Assembly (NCBI RefSeq): GCF_024756275.1
Contig: NZ_JANUGQ010000004.1
Coordinates: forward strand, 310,001 to 374,000
Source: Streptomyces pyxinae
GTDB lineage: Bacteria > Actinomycetota > Actinomycetes > Streptomycetales > Streptomycetaceae
Length of the DNA: 64,000 bases
Direction: 5' to 3'
Shown here in pieces: positions 52,516 through 61,191 of this stretch; position 1 is the first letter of the stretch; every line of letters starts with the position of its first letter. Position numbers and translations under genes: made by a program. Below the pieces are notes generated by a model. That model had not been told where the DNA came from and ran no database searches. It was given only the letters and a program-made list of their open reading frames with translations.

Positions 52516-52658
52516 TCTGTTCCGTCTCCGGCCGGTGCCGCCCCCAGGGCCCGGCGGCCGGCCGGGCGGGCCGGCCCGGCCGACACCGATCATGGCATCC
52601 CGCTCCCGGGCCGCCTCCTCCCCCGCGCACCCGGCACCGGCACTCACGCACCGAGCAC

Positions 52659-53891
52659 TCACACGGCGTCGCGCTCCACCGGGCAGCTCATACAGCGCGG
52701 CCCGCCCCGCCCCCGGCCCAGCTCGCTGCCGCGGATCTCGATCACCTCGATCCCCTCCTTGCGCAGATGGGTGTTGGTGGTGACATTCCGCTCGTACGCC
52801 ACCACCACCCCCGGCTCCACCGCCAGCACATTGCAGCCGTCGTCCCACTGCTCCCGCTCGGCCGCGTGCACGTCCTGGGTGGCGGTGAGCACCCGGATGG
52901 CGGGCAGCTCCAGGGCGGCGGCGACGGCCCGGTGCATGTGCTCCGGCGGGTGGTCGGTGACCTTCAGCGCCCGGCCGCCCTCGCCGGGCTCGATGGTGTA
53001 CGAACGGAGCATGCCGAGCCCGGCGTACTGGGTGAAGGCGTCCGGGGCGACCATGGTCATCACGGTGTCGAGATGCATGAAGGCCCGGCTCTTCGGCAGG
53101 TCGAGGGCGACGATGGTACGGGCCGAGCCGGCCGCGAAGAGGCCGCGCGCCAGCATCTCCACCGCCTGCGGGGTGGTGCGCTCGCTCATGCCGATCAGTA
53201 CGGCTCCGTTGCCGATGACCAGCACGTCGCCGCCCTCGATGGTGGACGGGAAGTCGCCCTGTCCCTCCGACCAGTGGTGGAAATCGCCCGCCTCCGGCCC
53301 GGTGAACAGCGGATGGTGCCGGTAGATCGCCTCGAAATGGACCGTCTCGCGCTTCCGGGCCGGCCAGCGCATGGCGTTGATGGAGACACCGTCGTAGATC
53401 CAGGCGGAGGTGTCCCGGGTGAAGAGGTGGTTGGGGAGCGGGCCGAGCAGGAAGTCGTCCGGGTCCATCACATGGAACCGGACCGAGACCGGCTCGGGAT
53501 GGCCCTCCAGGAACTCCCGCTTGGTCATCCCGCCGACCAGCGCCGCCACCAGATCGGCGGTCTCCATGGCGTCGAAGGCGGCGCGGAGGTGGTCGGTGGC
53601 GAGCGGACCGTACTCCTTCTCGTCGAAGACCCGGTCGAGCACCAGATCCCGCGCCGGTCTCAGCTCCAGGGTCTCGCGCAGCAGGTCCCCGAAGAGGTGC
53701 ACCGCCACCCCCCGGTCGCGCAGCACATCGGCGAAGCCGTCGTGCTCCTGGCGGGCCCGGCGCACCCAGAGGACGTCGTCGAAGAGCAACGCGTCCTTGT
53801 TGCGCGGGGTCAGCCGCTTCAGCTCCAGATCGGGCCGGTGGAGTATGACGCGGCGGAGCCGCCCGGTCTCGGAATCGACGTGGAATCCCAT
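52659..53891 (-). CDS. arcA: Arginine deiminase
   Basis: The 410-residue enzyme has the deiminase signatures [36 protein letters not shown], the catalytic His in [10 protein letters not shown] and the nucleophilic Cys in [10 protein letters not shown] near the C-terminus. It hydrolyses arginine to citrulline and ammonia. The start at 53891 gives the usual family N-terminus ([28 protein letters not shown]). It precedes arcB by 212 bp on the same strand. A role in arginine use, acid stress or nitrogen supply is possible; the window does not show which. Confidence 0.94.
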   Translation of the reverse strand: MGFHVDSETGRLRRVILHRPDLELKRLTPRNKDALLFDDVLWVRRARQEHDGFADVLRDRGVAVHLFGDLLRETLELRPARDLVLDRVFDEKEYGPLATDHLRAAFDAMETADLVAALVGGMTKREFLEGHPEPVSVRFHVMDPDDFLLGPLPNHLFTRDTSAWIYDGVSINAMRWPARKRETVHFEAIYRHHPLFTGPEAGDFHHWSEGQGDFPSTIEGGDVLVIGNGAVLIGMSERTTPQAVEMLARGLFAAGSARTIVALDLPKSRAFMHLDTVMTMVAPDAFTQYAGLGMLRSYTIEPGEGGRALKVTDHPPEHMHRAVAAALELPAIRVLTATQDVHAAEREQWDDGCNVLAVEPGVVVAYERNVTTNTHLRKEGIEVIEIRGSELGRGRGGPRCMSCPVERDAV

Positions 53892-54165
53892 GCCCTCATC
53901 CTGACCACCCGCGTCACAGTTCACCCGCCTTCACCGCCGCGACCTTCCGGCCGGGCCCGCGCCCGGACCGGACCGGGCCGGGACCAGGGCCGGAGCGGGC
54001 CGCCGGGACCCGGCGGTACGGCGGCCCGGCACGACCCGTGACCACCCGGGCCCCGCCGCTCCCGGGCGGCCGGGACAGTGGAGCCGGGCCCGCCCGGGTC
54101 CACGGCCACTCGCCCGCCCGGGTCCACGGCGGGGCGCGCCCCGGTTCACCGCCGGGCTCCTGGGT

Positions 54166-56721
54166 TCAGAGCCGGGGGTCGACCGGCTCCGACTCCAGGG
54201 CCAGCACCGCGAAGACCGCCTCGTGGACCCGCCACAGCGGCTCGCCCCCGGCCAGCCGGTCCAGCGCCTCCAGGCCGAGCGCGTACTCCCGCAGCGCCAG
54301 CGACCGCTTGTGGCCGAGGGACCGGTCCCGCAGCCGCTCCAGGTTCTCCGGGCGGGTGTACTCCGGGCCGTAGACGATCCGCAGATACTCCCGGCCCCGC
54401 ACCTTGACGCCCGGCTGCGCGAGCCGCCCCCGGCCGTCCCGCACCAGGGCGTCCAGCGGCTTGACCACCATGCCCTCGCCGCCCGCGCCGGTGAGCTGCA
54501 GCCACCAGTCGGTACCGGCCCGCACCGAGGTCTCGTCGCCGGTGTCCACGAGGATCCTCCGGGTCGCCCGGAGGAGTCCGGTCGGGTCCCGCTCCACCAG
54601 CCGGTCCAGCCAGGCCAGCTGGGCGTCGTGCGGTACGTCCGCCAGCGACCGGCCGCGCCCGGCGAGCACCTGGAACGGCGCGAACCGCACCCCGTCCAGG
54701 CCCTCGGTGGTCCAGCAGTACCGCCGGTACGCCTCGGTGAACGCCGCCGCGTCCACGGCCCGGGCCCGCTGCCGCTCCAGCAGCGCGCCGGCCCCGGCGC
54801 CCCGGGCCCCGGCCGCCTCCAACGCGGCCACCACGGCGGGCAGCACGGCGCCCGAGGCGGCGCCCACGGCGGCGTACTGGCCGCGCAGCAGCCCCATGGA
54901 CTTCAGCGACCAGGGCAGCAGCTCGCCGTCGAGCAGCAGCCAGTCGGTGTCCAGCTCGTCCCAGAGCCCGGCGCCGGTGACGGCGGCCCGCAGCCGGTCC
55001 AGCACCTCCTCGGTGACCGCCGGGTCGTCGAAGAACGGCCGACCGGTACGGGTGTACAGCGCGCCGGTCGGCCCGGCGGCGCCGAACCGCTCCCGGGCGG
55101 TGTCCGCGTCCCGGCAGACCAGGGCGACGGCCCGCGAGCCCATGTGCTTCTCCTCGCACACCACCCGTGCCACCCCGTCGGCCCGGTACTGGGCGAACGC
55201 CTCCGCCGGGTGCTCCAGATAGCCGTCCAGCCGGGAGGCGGCGGTCGGCGCCATGGTCGGCGGGAGGTACGGGAGCAGCGCCGGGTCGACGGCGAACCGG
55301 CTCATCACCTCCAGGGCGGCCGCCGCGTTCTCCTCGCGCACGGCGACCCTGCCCAGGTGGCGGGTCTCCACGACCCGCCGTCCGTGCACATCGGCCAGGT
55401 CGAGCGGCCGGCCCTGGTGGCCGCCGGGCGCGTCGGTGGCGAGCGGCCGTACCGGCTCGTACCAGACCTTCTCGGCCGGTACGTCGACCAGTTCGCGCTC
55501 CGGCCAGCGCAGCGCGGTCAGCCGGCCGCCGAAGACGGCCCCGGTGTCCAGGCAGATGGTGTTGTTCACCCAGGAGGTGGTGGGCACCGGGGTGTGGCCG
55601 TAGACCACGGTGGCCCGGCCCCGGTACTCCTCGGCCCACGGGTAGCGCACCGGCAGCCCGAACTCGTCGGTCTCGCCGGTGGTGTCGCCGTACAGCGCGT
55701 GCGAGCGCACCCGGCCGGAGGTGCGGCCGTGGTACTTCTCGGGCAGCCCGGCGTGGCAGACCACCAGACGGCCGCCGTCGAGCACGTAGTGGCTGACCAG
55801 TCCGTCGATGAACTCCCGCACCTCGGCCCGGAATTCCTCGCTCTCGCGGTCCAGCTGGGCGATGGTCTCGGCGAGCCCGTGGGTGAGCTGGACCTGCTTG
55901 CCGCGCAGCCGGCGGCCGAGCTTGTTCTCGTGGTTGCCGGGCACACAGAGGGCGGTGCCCGCGCGGACCATGGACATCACCCGGCGGAGCACGCCCGGGC
56001 TGTCGGGCCCCCGGTCCACCAGGTCCCCGACGAAGACGGCGGTACGCCCCTCCGGGTGGGCGCCGTCCGCGTAACCGAGCCGGGTGAGCAGCGCCTCCAG
56101 TTCGGCCGAGCAGCCGTGCACGTCCCCGATAATGTCGAACGGGCCGGTGAGGTGGCGCAGGTCGTTGTAGCGCGGCTCCAGCACGACCCGGGCCGCCGCC
56201 ACCTCCTCGGCCCCGCGCAGCACATGCACCTTGCGGAAGCCCTCGCGCTCAAGTCCCCGCAGTGAGCGGCGCAGTTCGCGGCGGTGGCGCTGGATGACGT
56301 GCCGGGGCAGGTCCGCCCGGTCCGGCCGGCCGGCGTTCCGCGCGGCGCACACCTCCTCGGGGAGGTCGAGCACGACGGCGATCGGCAGCACATCGTGCTC
56401 CCGGGCCAGCCGCACCAGCTGGGCGCGGCTCTCCCGCTGCACATTGGTCGCGTCGATCACGGTCAGCCGTCCGGCGGCGAGCCGCTTGCCGGCGATGTAG
56501 TGCAGTACGTCGAAGGCGTCCCCGCTGGCGGTCTGGTCGTTCTCGTCGTCCGCGACCAGCCCCCGGCAGAAGTCGGAGGAGAGCACCTCGGTGGGCTTGA
56601 AGTGCCGGCGCGCGAAGGTGGTCTTGCCCGATCCGGTGGCGCCGATCAGCACCACGAGGGACAGATCGGTGACGGCCAGCGCCCGTCCGGCCGGCTCCCC
56701 GGCGATGTACCCGGCGCTCAT
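54166..56721 (-). CDS. pnkp: Polynucleotide kinase-phosphatase-ligase (bacterial Pnkp)
   Basis: The 851-residue protein carries the three Pnkp modules. Kinase (about 20-180): GATGSGKTT. Phosphatase (about 195-430): DIIGDVHGCSAELE, GDLVDRGPDS, PGNHENK and HTPVPTT. Ligase/adenylyltransferase (about 480-850): nucleophile lysine in EEKHMGSRA, DGELLPW, EGMVVKP and QPGVKVRGREYL. Pnkp heals the ends of cleaved RNA and, with Hen1, seals them. Length equals the family norm. The start overlaps the Hen1 stop (ATGA). Confidence 0.95.
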   Translation of the reverse strand: MSAGYIAGEPAGRALAVTDLSLVVLIGATGSGKTTFARRHFKPTEVLSSDFCRGLVADDENDQTASGDAFDVLHYIAGKRLAAGRLTVIDATNVQRESRAQLVRLAREHDVLPIAVVLDLPEEVCAARNAGRPDRADLPRHVIQRHRRELRRSLRGLEREGFRKVHVLRGAEEVAAARVVLEPRYNDLRHLTGPFDIIGDVHGCSAELEALLTRLGYADGAHPEGRTAVFVGDLVDRGPDSPGVLRRVMSMVRAGTALCVPGNHENKLGRRLRGKQVQLTHGLAETIAQLDRESEEFRAEVREFIDGLVSHYVLDGGRLVVCHAGLPEKYHGRTSGRVRSHALYGDTTGETDEFGLPVRYPWAEEYRGRATVVYGHTPVPTTSWVNNTICLDTGAVFGGRLTALRWPERELVDVPAEKVWYEPVRPLATDAPGGHQGRPLDLADVHGRRVVETRHLGRVAVREENAAAALEVMSRFAVDPALLPYLPPTMAPTAASRLDGYLEHPAEAFAQYRADGVARVVCEEKHMGSRAVALVCRDADTARERFGAAGPTGALYTRTGRPFFDDPAVTEEVLDRLRAAVTGAGLWDELDTDWLLLDGELLPWSLKSMGLLRGQYAAVGAASGAVLPAVVAALEAAGARGAGAGALLERQRARAVDAAAFTEAYRRYCWTTEGLDGVRFAPFQVLAGRGRSLADVPHDAQLAWLDRLVERDPTGLLRATRRILVDTGDETSVRAGTDWWLQLTGAGGEGMVVKPLDALVRDGRGRLAQPGVKVRGREYLRIVYGPEYTRPENLERLRDRSLGHKRSLALREYALGLEALDRLAGGEPLWRVHEAVFAVLALESEPVDPRL

Positions 56722-58304
56722 GCCGCCCCCTCCCCCGTGCCCGTGCTCGTGCTCGTGCTCGTGCTCGTACCACTGCGGTCGCTCATCCCATGGCCCCCGT
56801 CATGCACACCACTTACCTCACTCACACCGCTCGTCACACCGTCCCCGGCCGCGCCGACGGCATCACTGCCCCGGGTGAACACCGCCAGCTGGGTCGGCGG
56901 CCCCACCTCCGGGTCGTCGGGCCCCACCGGCAGATACCGCATGGTGTATCCGTACCGCTCCGCCACCGCCGAGGCCCAGGCGCGGAACTGCGCGCGGGTC
57001 CACTCGAACCGGTGGTCACCGTGGCGGACGTGCCCGGCGGGCAGGCTCTCCCAGCGGACGTTGTACTCGGCGTTGGGCGTGGTGACGACGGCGGTGCCGG
57101 GGCGCGCGGAGCCGAAGACCGCGTACTCCAGCGCGGGCAGCCGGTCCGGGTCGACATGCTCGATCACCTCGCTGAGCACGGCCGCGTCATATCCGGTGAG
57201 CCGCTTGTCGGTGTACGTCAGCGAGCCCTGGACCAGCCGTACGCGCCCGGCCTGGCGCTCGCTCATCCGCTCCGGCTTCAGCCGCCGGCCGGCCACGGTG
57301 AGGGCGCGCACCGAGACGTCGACGCCCACGATCTCGGTGTACCGGACGTCCTTGAGCAGCTCTCCCACCAACTGGCCCTGTCCGCAGCCCAGATCGAGCA
57401 CCCGGCCGGCGCCCGCCCCGCGCAGCACCGCCAGAATGGCCTCCCGGCGCCGGACGGCCAGCGGGACCGGTCGCTCCTCGGTGTCGGTGGTCTCGTCCAC
57501 CGCGTTGTCGACCGCCTCCGCGTCGAGGCCCTCCGCCTCGGCCAGCCGGGCGAGTTCGAGCCGCTCGGTGGCCTGCCGGGTGAGGCCCCGGCGGCGGGCC
57601 AGATAGCGGCTGGTGATCAGCTGTCGCTCGGGGTGTTCCGCGAGCCAGCCCTCCCCGGCGCGCAGCAGCTTGTCCACCTCGTCGGGGGCTACCCAGTAGT
57701 GCTTGGCGTCGTCCAGCACCGGCAGCAGCACATACAACTGCCGCAGCGCGTCGGCCAGGCGTACCTCGCCCTCCAGGGCCAGCCCGACATACCGGGAGTC
57801 GCCCCACTCGGGAAAGGCCGCGTCCAGGGCCACCGGTTCGGCCCGCACCTCCGCCCAGCCGAGCGGCCCGAAGAGCGCCCGGACCAGCCCGGCCCCGCCG
57901 CGCGCGGGCACCGCCGGCACCTCGATCCGCAACGGCAGCGGCGCCGCGGCCCGTTCGGGCCGGGCGGCGCAGTCGCCGCGCAGGGCGCTCTTGAAGGCCG
58001 TGCTGATCGCCACCGACAGCAGCGAGGACCCGGCATAGGGCCGGTCGTTCACATACTGCGCCAGCGCCGCGTCGGGCGCCCCGCCCCGGCCCTTGCCCCG
58101 TCCGCGCCGCACCAGTCCGAGCGCGTCCACCTCCAGCAGCAGCGCCGCCGTGCACCGTTCCTCGGACGCCTCGGGGTAGAACACATGGGCGGTGCCGTAC
58201 GCGGTGGAGAACGCCTGCGCCTTGCCGGGATGCTTGTGCAGCAGGAAACCCAGGTCGGTGGCGGGGCGTTCAGGGGTGCCGGTGGTGCTGATCGTCAGGA
58301 ACAC
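56718..58304 (-). CDS. hen1: 3'-terminal RNA ribose 2'-O-methyltransferase Hen1
   Basis: The 528-residue protein has the bacterial Hen1 layout: an N-terminal domain (1-240; FLTISTTGTPATDLGFLLHKHP-like start, YAGSSLLSVAISTAFKSAL) that activates the Pnkp ligase, and a C-terminal methyltransferase with the SAM motif VLDLGCGQGQL and metal residues SEVIEHVD plus a later HGDHRFEW. It methylates the 2'-OH of the broken RNA before sealing so the repaired site resists the same toxin. The C-terminus ends in a Ser/Thr/Gly repeat from GTGCTC hexanucleotides (56735-56766). GTG start. Confidence 0.93.
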   Translation of the reverse strand: MFLTISTTGTPERPATDLGFLLHKHPGKAQAFSTAYGTAHVFYPEASEERCTAALLLEVDALGLVRRGRGKGRGGAPDAALAQYVNDRPYAGSSLLSVAISTAFKSALRGDCAARPERAAAPLPLRIEVPAVPARGGAGLVRALFGPLGWAEVRAEPVALDAAFPEWGDSRYVGLALEGEVRLADALRQLYVLLPVLDDAKHYWVAPDEVDKLLRAGEGWLAEHPERQLITSRYLARRRGLTRQATERLELARLAEAEGLDAEAVDNAVDETTDTEERPVPLAVRRREAILAVLRGAGAGRVLDLGCGQGQLVGELLKDVRYTEIVGVDVSVRALTVAGRRLKPERMSERQAGRVRLVQGSLTYTDKRLTGYDAAVLSEVIEHVDPDRLPALEYAVFGSARPGTAVVTTPNAEYNVRWESLPAGHVRHGDHRFEWTRAQFRAWASAVAERYGYTMRYLPVGPDDPEVGPPTQLAVFTRGSDAVGAAGDGVTSGVSEVSGVHDGGHGMSDRSGTSTSTSTSTGTGEGAA

Positions 58305-58417
58305 ACGCCCGATTCTCGCCCATCCCCACCGCCCCCACCACGCCTTTTCCCGGGTGGCCCCGCCCGTGGGCGCGGCGACCCGGGCACCGATCCGGCAGCT
58401 CCGGAAGCCAGGTCCGG

Positions 58418-58449
58418 GCCGGGCCGCCGCGCGGAGGCGACGGCCCGGC
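58418..58449 (-). terminator. Hairpin after the FG-GAP gene
   Basis: GCCGGGCCG (58418-58426) pairs with CGGCCCGGC (58441-58449) over a 14-base loop, about 47 bases after the stop codon. Confidence 0.5.
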
Positions 58450-58495
58450 TCCCGGCCCCTGGGCTCCGGGCCCGTGCCCGGAACCGGCGGCCGGA

Positions 58496-59716
58496 TCAGA
58501 AGAGGCCGTTCAGGTCCCACCAGTCGGTGTCCACCACCACGCCCGGCTCCAGCGCACCGTTGCCCCGGCCCGTGTGAACGAGCTGGCAGCCGACACCCCG
58601 GCACTCCGGACTGACGAAGTCACTGGTGGTCGTGGTGACGAGGTCGGCCCGGCCGTCACCGTTGACGTCGCCCACCCCCAGGAAGGTGTCCATGAGCTTC
58701 CAGCCGCTGCCGGAACCGCTCAGCACCCGGGGGCCGAGCGAGCCCGCCTTGCCCGGGTAGAGCCAGAGCTTCCCGGTGGACGCCTCGCGGGCGATCAGAT
58801 CGGCTCGGCCGTCACCGTTCATGTCGCCCGCGCCGACCAGGGCGTTGATGCCGTTCCACCCGCCGCTGCCGAGGAGCTTGCGCACTCCCAGGCCACCCGT
58901 GGCGGTACCCGGGTACAGCCACAGCTTGCCGGTGGACTTCTCGACGGCCAGCACATCGGCACGGCCGTCGCCGGTGAGGTCACCGGCGCCGACGATCCGG
59001 CTCATGGCGTTCCAGCCGCCGCCCAGGAGCTTGCGGGCACCGAGGCTTCCGGTGCCGGTGCCGGAGTACAGCCACAGCTTTCCGGTGGACGCCTCGCGGG
59101 CGAGCACGTCCTCCCGGCCGTCGCCGGTGAAGTCACCGTGCCGGACGAGGGAGTCGAAGGCGTTCCAGCCGCCGGTGCCGACCAGCTTGCCGGTGGTGTC
59201 ACCGGGCAGGAACCAGAGCCGGCCCGCCTTGTCCCGGACGAGGACATCGGCCCGGCGGTCGGCGTCGAGGTCACCGAAGCCCGCCGCACGGGGCGCGACC
59301 GACGAGTACCACCGCGGGTAGACCGGCAGGACGCACTCCCGCGACGTGGGAACGAGCCGCAGCGAGCTGACGGTGCCGCCCGAGTGGCCCCACTCGGTGC
59401 CCTTGGGGTCGGGATCCCACACGGAGACACTCCCGGCCGGCCCGTGCTTCGGGTCGTCGTACAGACAGGCGAACTTGGACGTGTGGTTCACGACCGAGCG
59501 GAACGTGTTGTCCCAGGCCCCGAGCGTCGCCTTGTCGGTGTTCGTCTTGAACATGGTGCCGGTGCCGTTGTCGGTCTTCCAGGCACAGAAATACCCCGCC
59601 GGGCAGTCCTTGATCGCGGCCTGTGCGGGCGCCGCGCCCGCACCGAGGAGCCCGAGCGAGGTGAGCCCCAGCGTCGTGGCCAGCGTGGCCAGGCGCCGGA
59701 GCGGTGATACGCGCAT
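58496..59716 (-). CDS. Secreted protein: I36-inhibitor-like domain plus FG-GAP/VCBS repeats
   Basis: The 406-residue precursor has a Sec signal (RVSPLRRLATLATTLGLTSLG..., cleavage near AQA-AIKD). Residues about 35-130 have the cysteine and aromatic spacing of peptidase inhibitor family I36 (CPAGYFCAWKTDNGTG, NHTSKFACLY). Then five or six repeats (GDLDADRRADVLVRD, GDFTGDGREDVLARE, GDLTGDGRADVLAVE, GDMNGDGRADLIARE, GDVNGDGRADLVTT) each hold a DxDxDG calcium loop of a beta-propeller. It is probably a secreted carbohydrate- or protein-binding propeller. GGGAGGGAAG precedes the ATG. Confidence 0.87.
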   Translation of the reverse strand: MRVSPLRRLATLATTLGLTSLGLLGAGAAPAQAAIKDCPAGYFCAWKTDNGTGTMFKTNTDKATLGAWDNTFRSVVNHTSKFACLYDDPKHGPAGSVSVWDPDPKGTEWGHSGGTVSSLRLVPTSRECVLPVYPRWYSSVAPRAAGFGDLDADRRADVLVRDKAGRLWFLPGDTTGKLVGTGGWNAFDSLVRHGDFTGDGREDVLAREASTGKLWLYSGTGTGSLGARKLLGGGWNAMSRIVGAGDLTGDGRADVLAVEKSTGKLWLYPGTATGGLGVRKLLGSGGWNGINALVGAGDMNGDGRADLIAREASTGKLWLYPGKAGSLGPRVLSGSGSGWKLMDTFLGVGDVNGDGRADLVTTTTSDFVSPECRGVGCQLVHTGRGNGALEPGVVVDTDWWDLNGLF

Positions 59717-60041
59717 GTCTTCCCTCCCTGACGCGGCGCGGAGAAATCCTCGACACGCCGCCAGAGGAAGATACCCGGTGGCCGATCACCCCGCGCCGGG
59801 GCCCGGTCCCTCACCCGCCGTTCTCGGCACTCTCGCCGTTCTCGGCACTCTCGCCGGTCTCGGCACTTTCGCCGGTCTCGGGGCACCCGGTGCTCTCGGG
59901 GCTCTCGGCGTGGTGACCGGCCGCCCGCCGGCCGGCGCCCACGGAGTGGACCGGGGCGCGCACGCGGGAACTCGCGGGTCCGCAGGCGCCCGGGAGGCCG
60001 GGGAGCGTCCGCCGTGACGCACGGCGGTCCACCCCATCAAT
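59717..60041. other. Intergenic region with an 18-bp minisatellite
   Basis: TTCTCGGCACTCTCGCCG is repeated about 3.5 times from 59821 to 59880, with shorter CTCTCGGGG echoes to 59910. No gene is supported. Confidence 0.75.
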
Positions 60042-60055
60042 TTAGGTTACCCTAA
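60042..60055 (+). promoter_or_regulatory. Iron box (DmdR/IdeR type) at the AraC gene start
   Basis: TTAGGTTACCCTAA is a palindrome matching the TTAGGTTAGSCTAA core of streptomycete DmdR boxes. It ends 4 bases before the ATG, so bound regulator would cover the transcription and translation start; the mRNA is probably leaderless or nearly so. Confidence 0.8.
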
Positions 60056-60059
60056 GTTC

Positions 60060-60923
60060 ATGTCTGTTTCGGTGGTTGCCCCCGGTCGTGAGCGCGGTGC
60101 GGGGCTCATGACGGCCGCGCTCCGATGGACCGAACCATCGATCGGCGGCCCCCTGGTGGACGCCCCCTATCTGCTGACCACCGCGGTCTTCGACGGCTCC
60201 GAACCGACCGGGCCGACGGCGACCGGCGTGCACACGCACACCGACGCGCTCCTGGTCTGGCCGCACACCGGTTCGACGACGCTGCAGACCCGGAACACCG
60301 TCCGCCGCCTCCTGCCCGGCCAGGGCGCCTGGTTGCCCCCGGGCACCCCGCACGCCTCCCGCCCCGATCCGGGCAGCGTCAGCTGCTACACCTATGTGAC
60401 GCCGGCCGCGATCCCACCGCACTGGTCCGCCCCGCGGCCGCTGCGACTGGGGCGCGCGCTCCAGGAGATGCTGCTCCACCTCGACGCCACGCCGATGCCC
60501 GACGAACGCCGGCTGCGGACCCAGCGCCTGGTCATCGAGATGCTGGAGGAGGACCCGTACGCGGCGATCGAGGTTCCCGTCCCCGAGGACCCGCGGATCC
60601 GCGCCCTGGCCGACGACATCGTGCGGGCCCCGGAGAGCGACCTCTCGCTGGAGGAGTGGGCGAGCCGGCACGCGCTGAGCGTACGCACCGTCACCCGGGC
60701 GTTCGTCCGTGACGTCGGCATGCCGTTCGCGCGGTGGCGGTCGCTGGTACGGATGTCTCTGGCCACGACCCTGCTGGCGCAGGACTGCCCGGTCAACCTG
60801 GTCGCCCACCGCTGCGGCTACGCCACCACGAGCGCGTTCTCCGCCGCCTTCCGCCGGGTGACCGGCACCAGTCCGACCGCGTATCTGCGCGAACGGACAG
60901 CGCTCGCACCGGCCGACCGCTGA
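60060..60923 (+). CDS. AraC-family regulator of siderophore uptake
   Basis: The 287-residue protein has an N-terminal cupin-like sensor (about 30-150; VHTHTDALLVWPHTGSTTLQ, LLPGQGAWLPPGTPH) and a C-terminal double helix-turn-helix (LSLEEWASRHALSVRTVTRAFVRDVGMPFARWRSLVRM and CPVNLVAHRCGYATTSAFSAAFRRVTGTSPTAYL). It stands directly before a siderophore binding protein and permeases and is itself behind an iron box, so it probably activates the importer when iron is low and the ferric siderophore is sensed. Confidence 0.9.
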   Translation: MSVSVVAPGRERGAGLMTAALRWTEPSIGGPLVDAPYLLTTAVFDGSEPTGPTATGVHTHTDALLVWPHTGSTTLQTRNTVRRLLPGQGAWLPPGTPHASRPDPGSVSCYTYVTPAAIPPHWSAPRPLRLGRALQEMLLHLDATPMPDERRLRTQRLVIEMLEEDPYAAIEVPVPEDPRIRALADDIVRAPESDLSLEEWASRHALSVRTVTRAFVRDVGMPFARWRSLVRMSLATTLLAQDCPVNLVAHRCGYATTSAFSAAFRRVTGTSPTAYLRERTALAPADR

Positions 60924-61078
60924 GCACCTCGCCGGGCGGCCGGGCGCCCCTCCCCGGCCGGGCCTCTGCCCCGACCACCCGCCGCCGGAGCGGTCCGGCC
61001 GGCGAGTGACCGATTCGCGACGCACTCTGGCCGGTTCTCGACCCCCTTCCGGGGCCCACTCTCCTACGGTCCACTGAG

Positions 61079-61092
61079 TAAGGGTGACCTAA
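61079..61092 (+). promoter_or_regulatory. Iron box before the siderophore binding protein
   Basis: TAAGGGTGACCTAA, extended by CCTCA, is an imperfect match to the TTAGGTnAGGCTAACCTAA consensus. It lies 100 bases before the GTG of the binding protein in the only AT-richer stretch of the gap. Confidence 0.68.
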
Positions 61093-61191
61093 CCTCAACG
61101 GTGCCGGCCTGACGGTCCGCACCGCTGCCCGTGGCACACCCCGTACACCCGCTGTCGCACCACCACGCGGTGTCCAGATCCAAGGAGAAAC

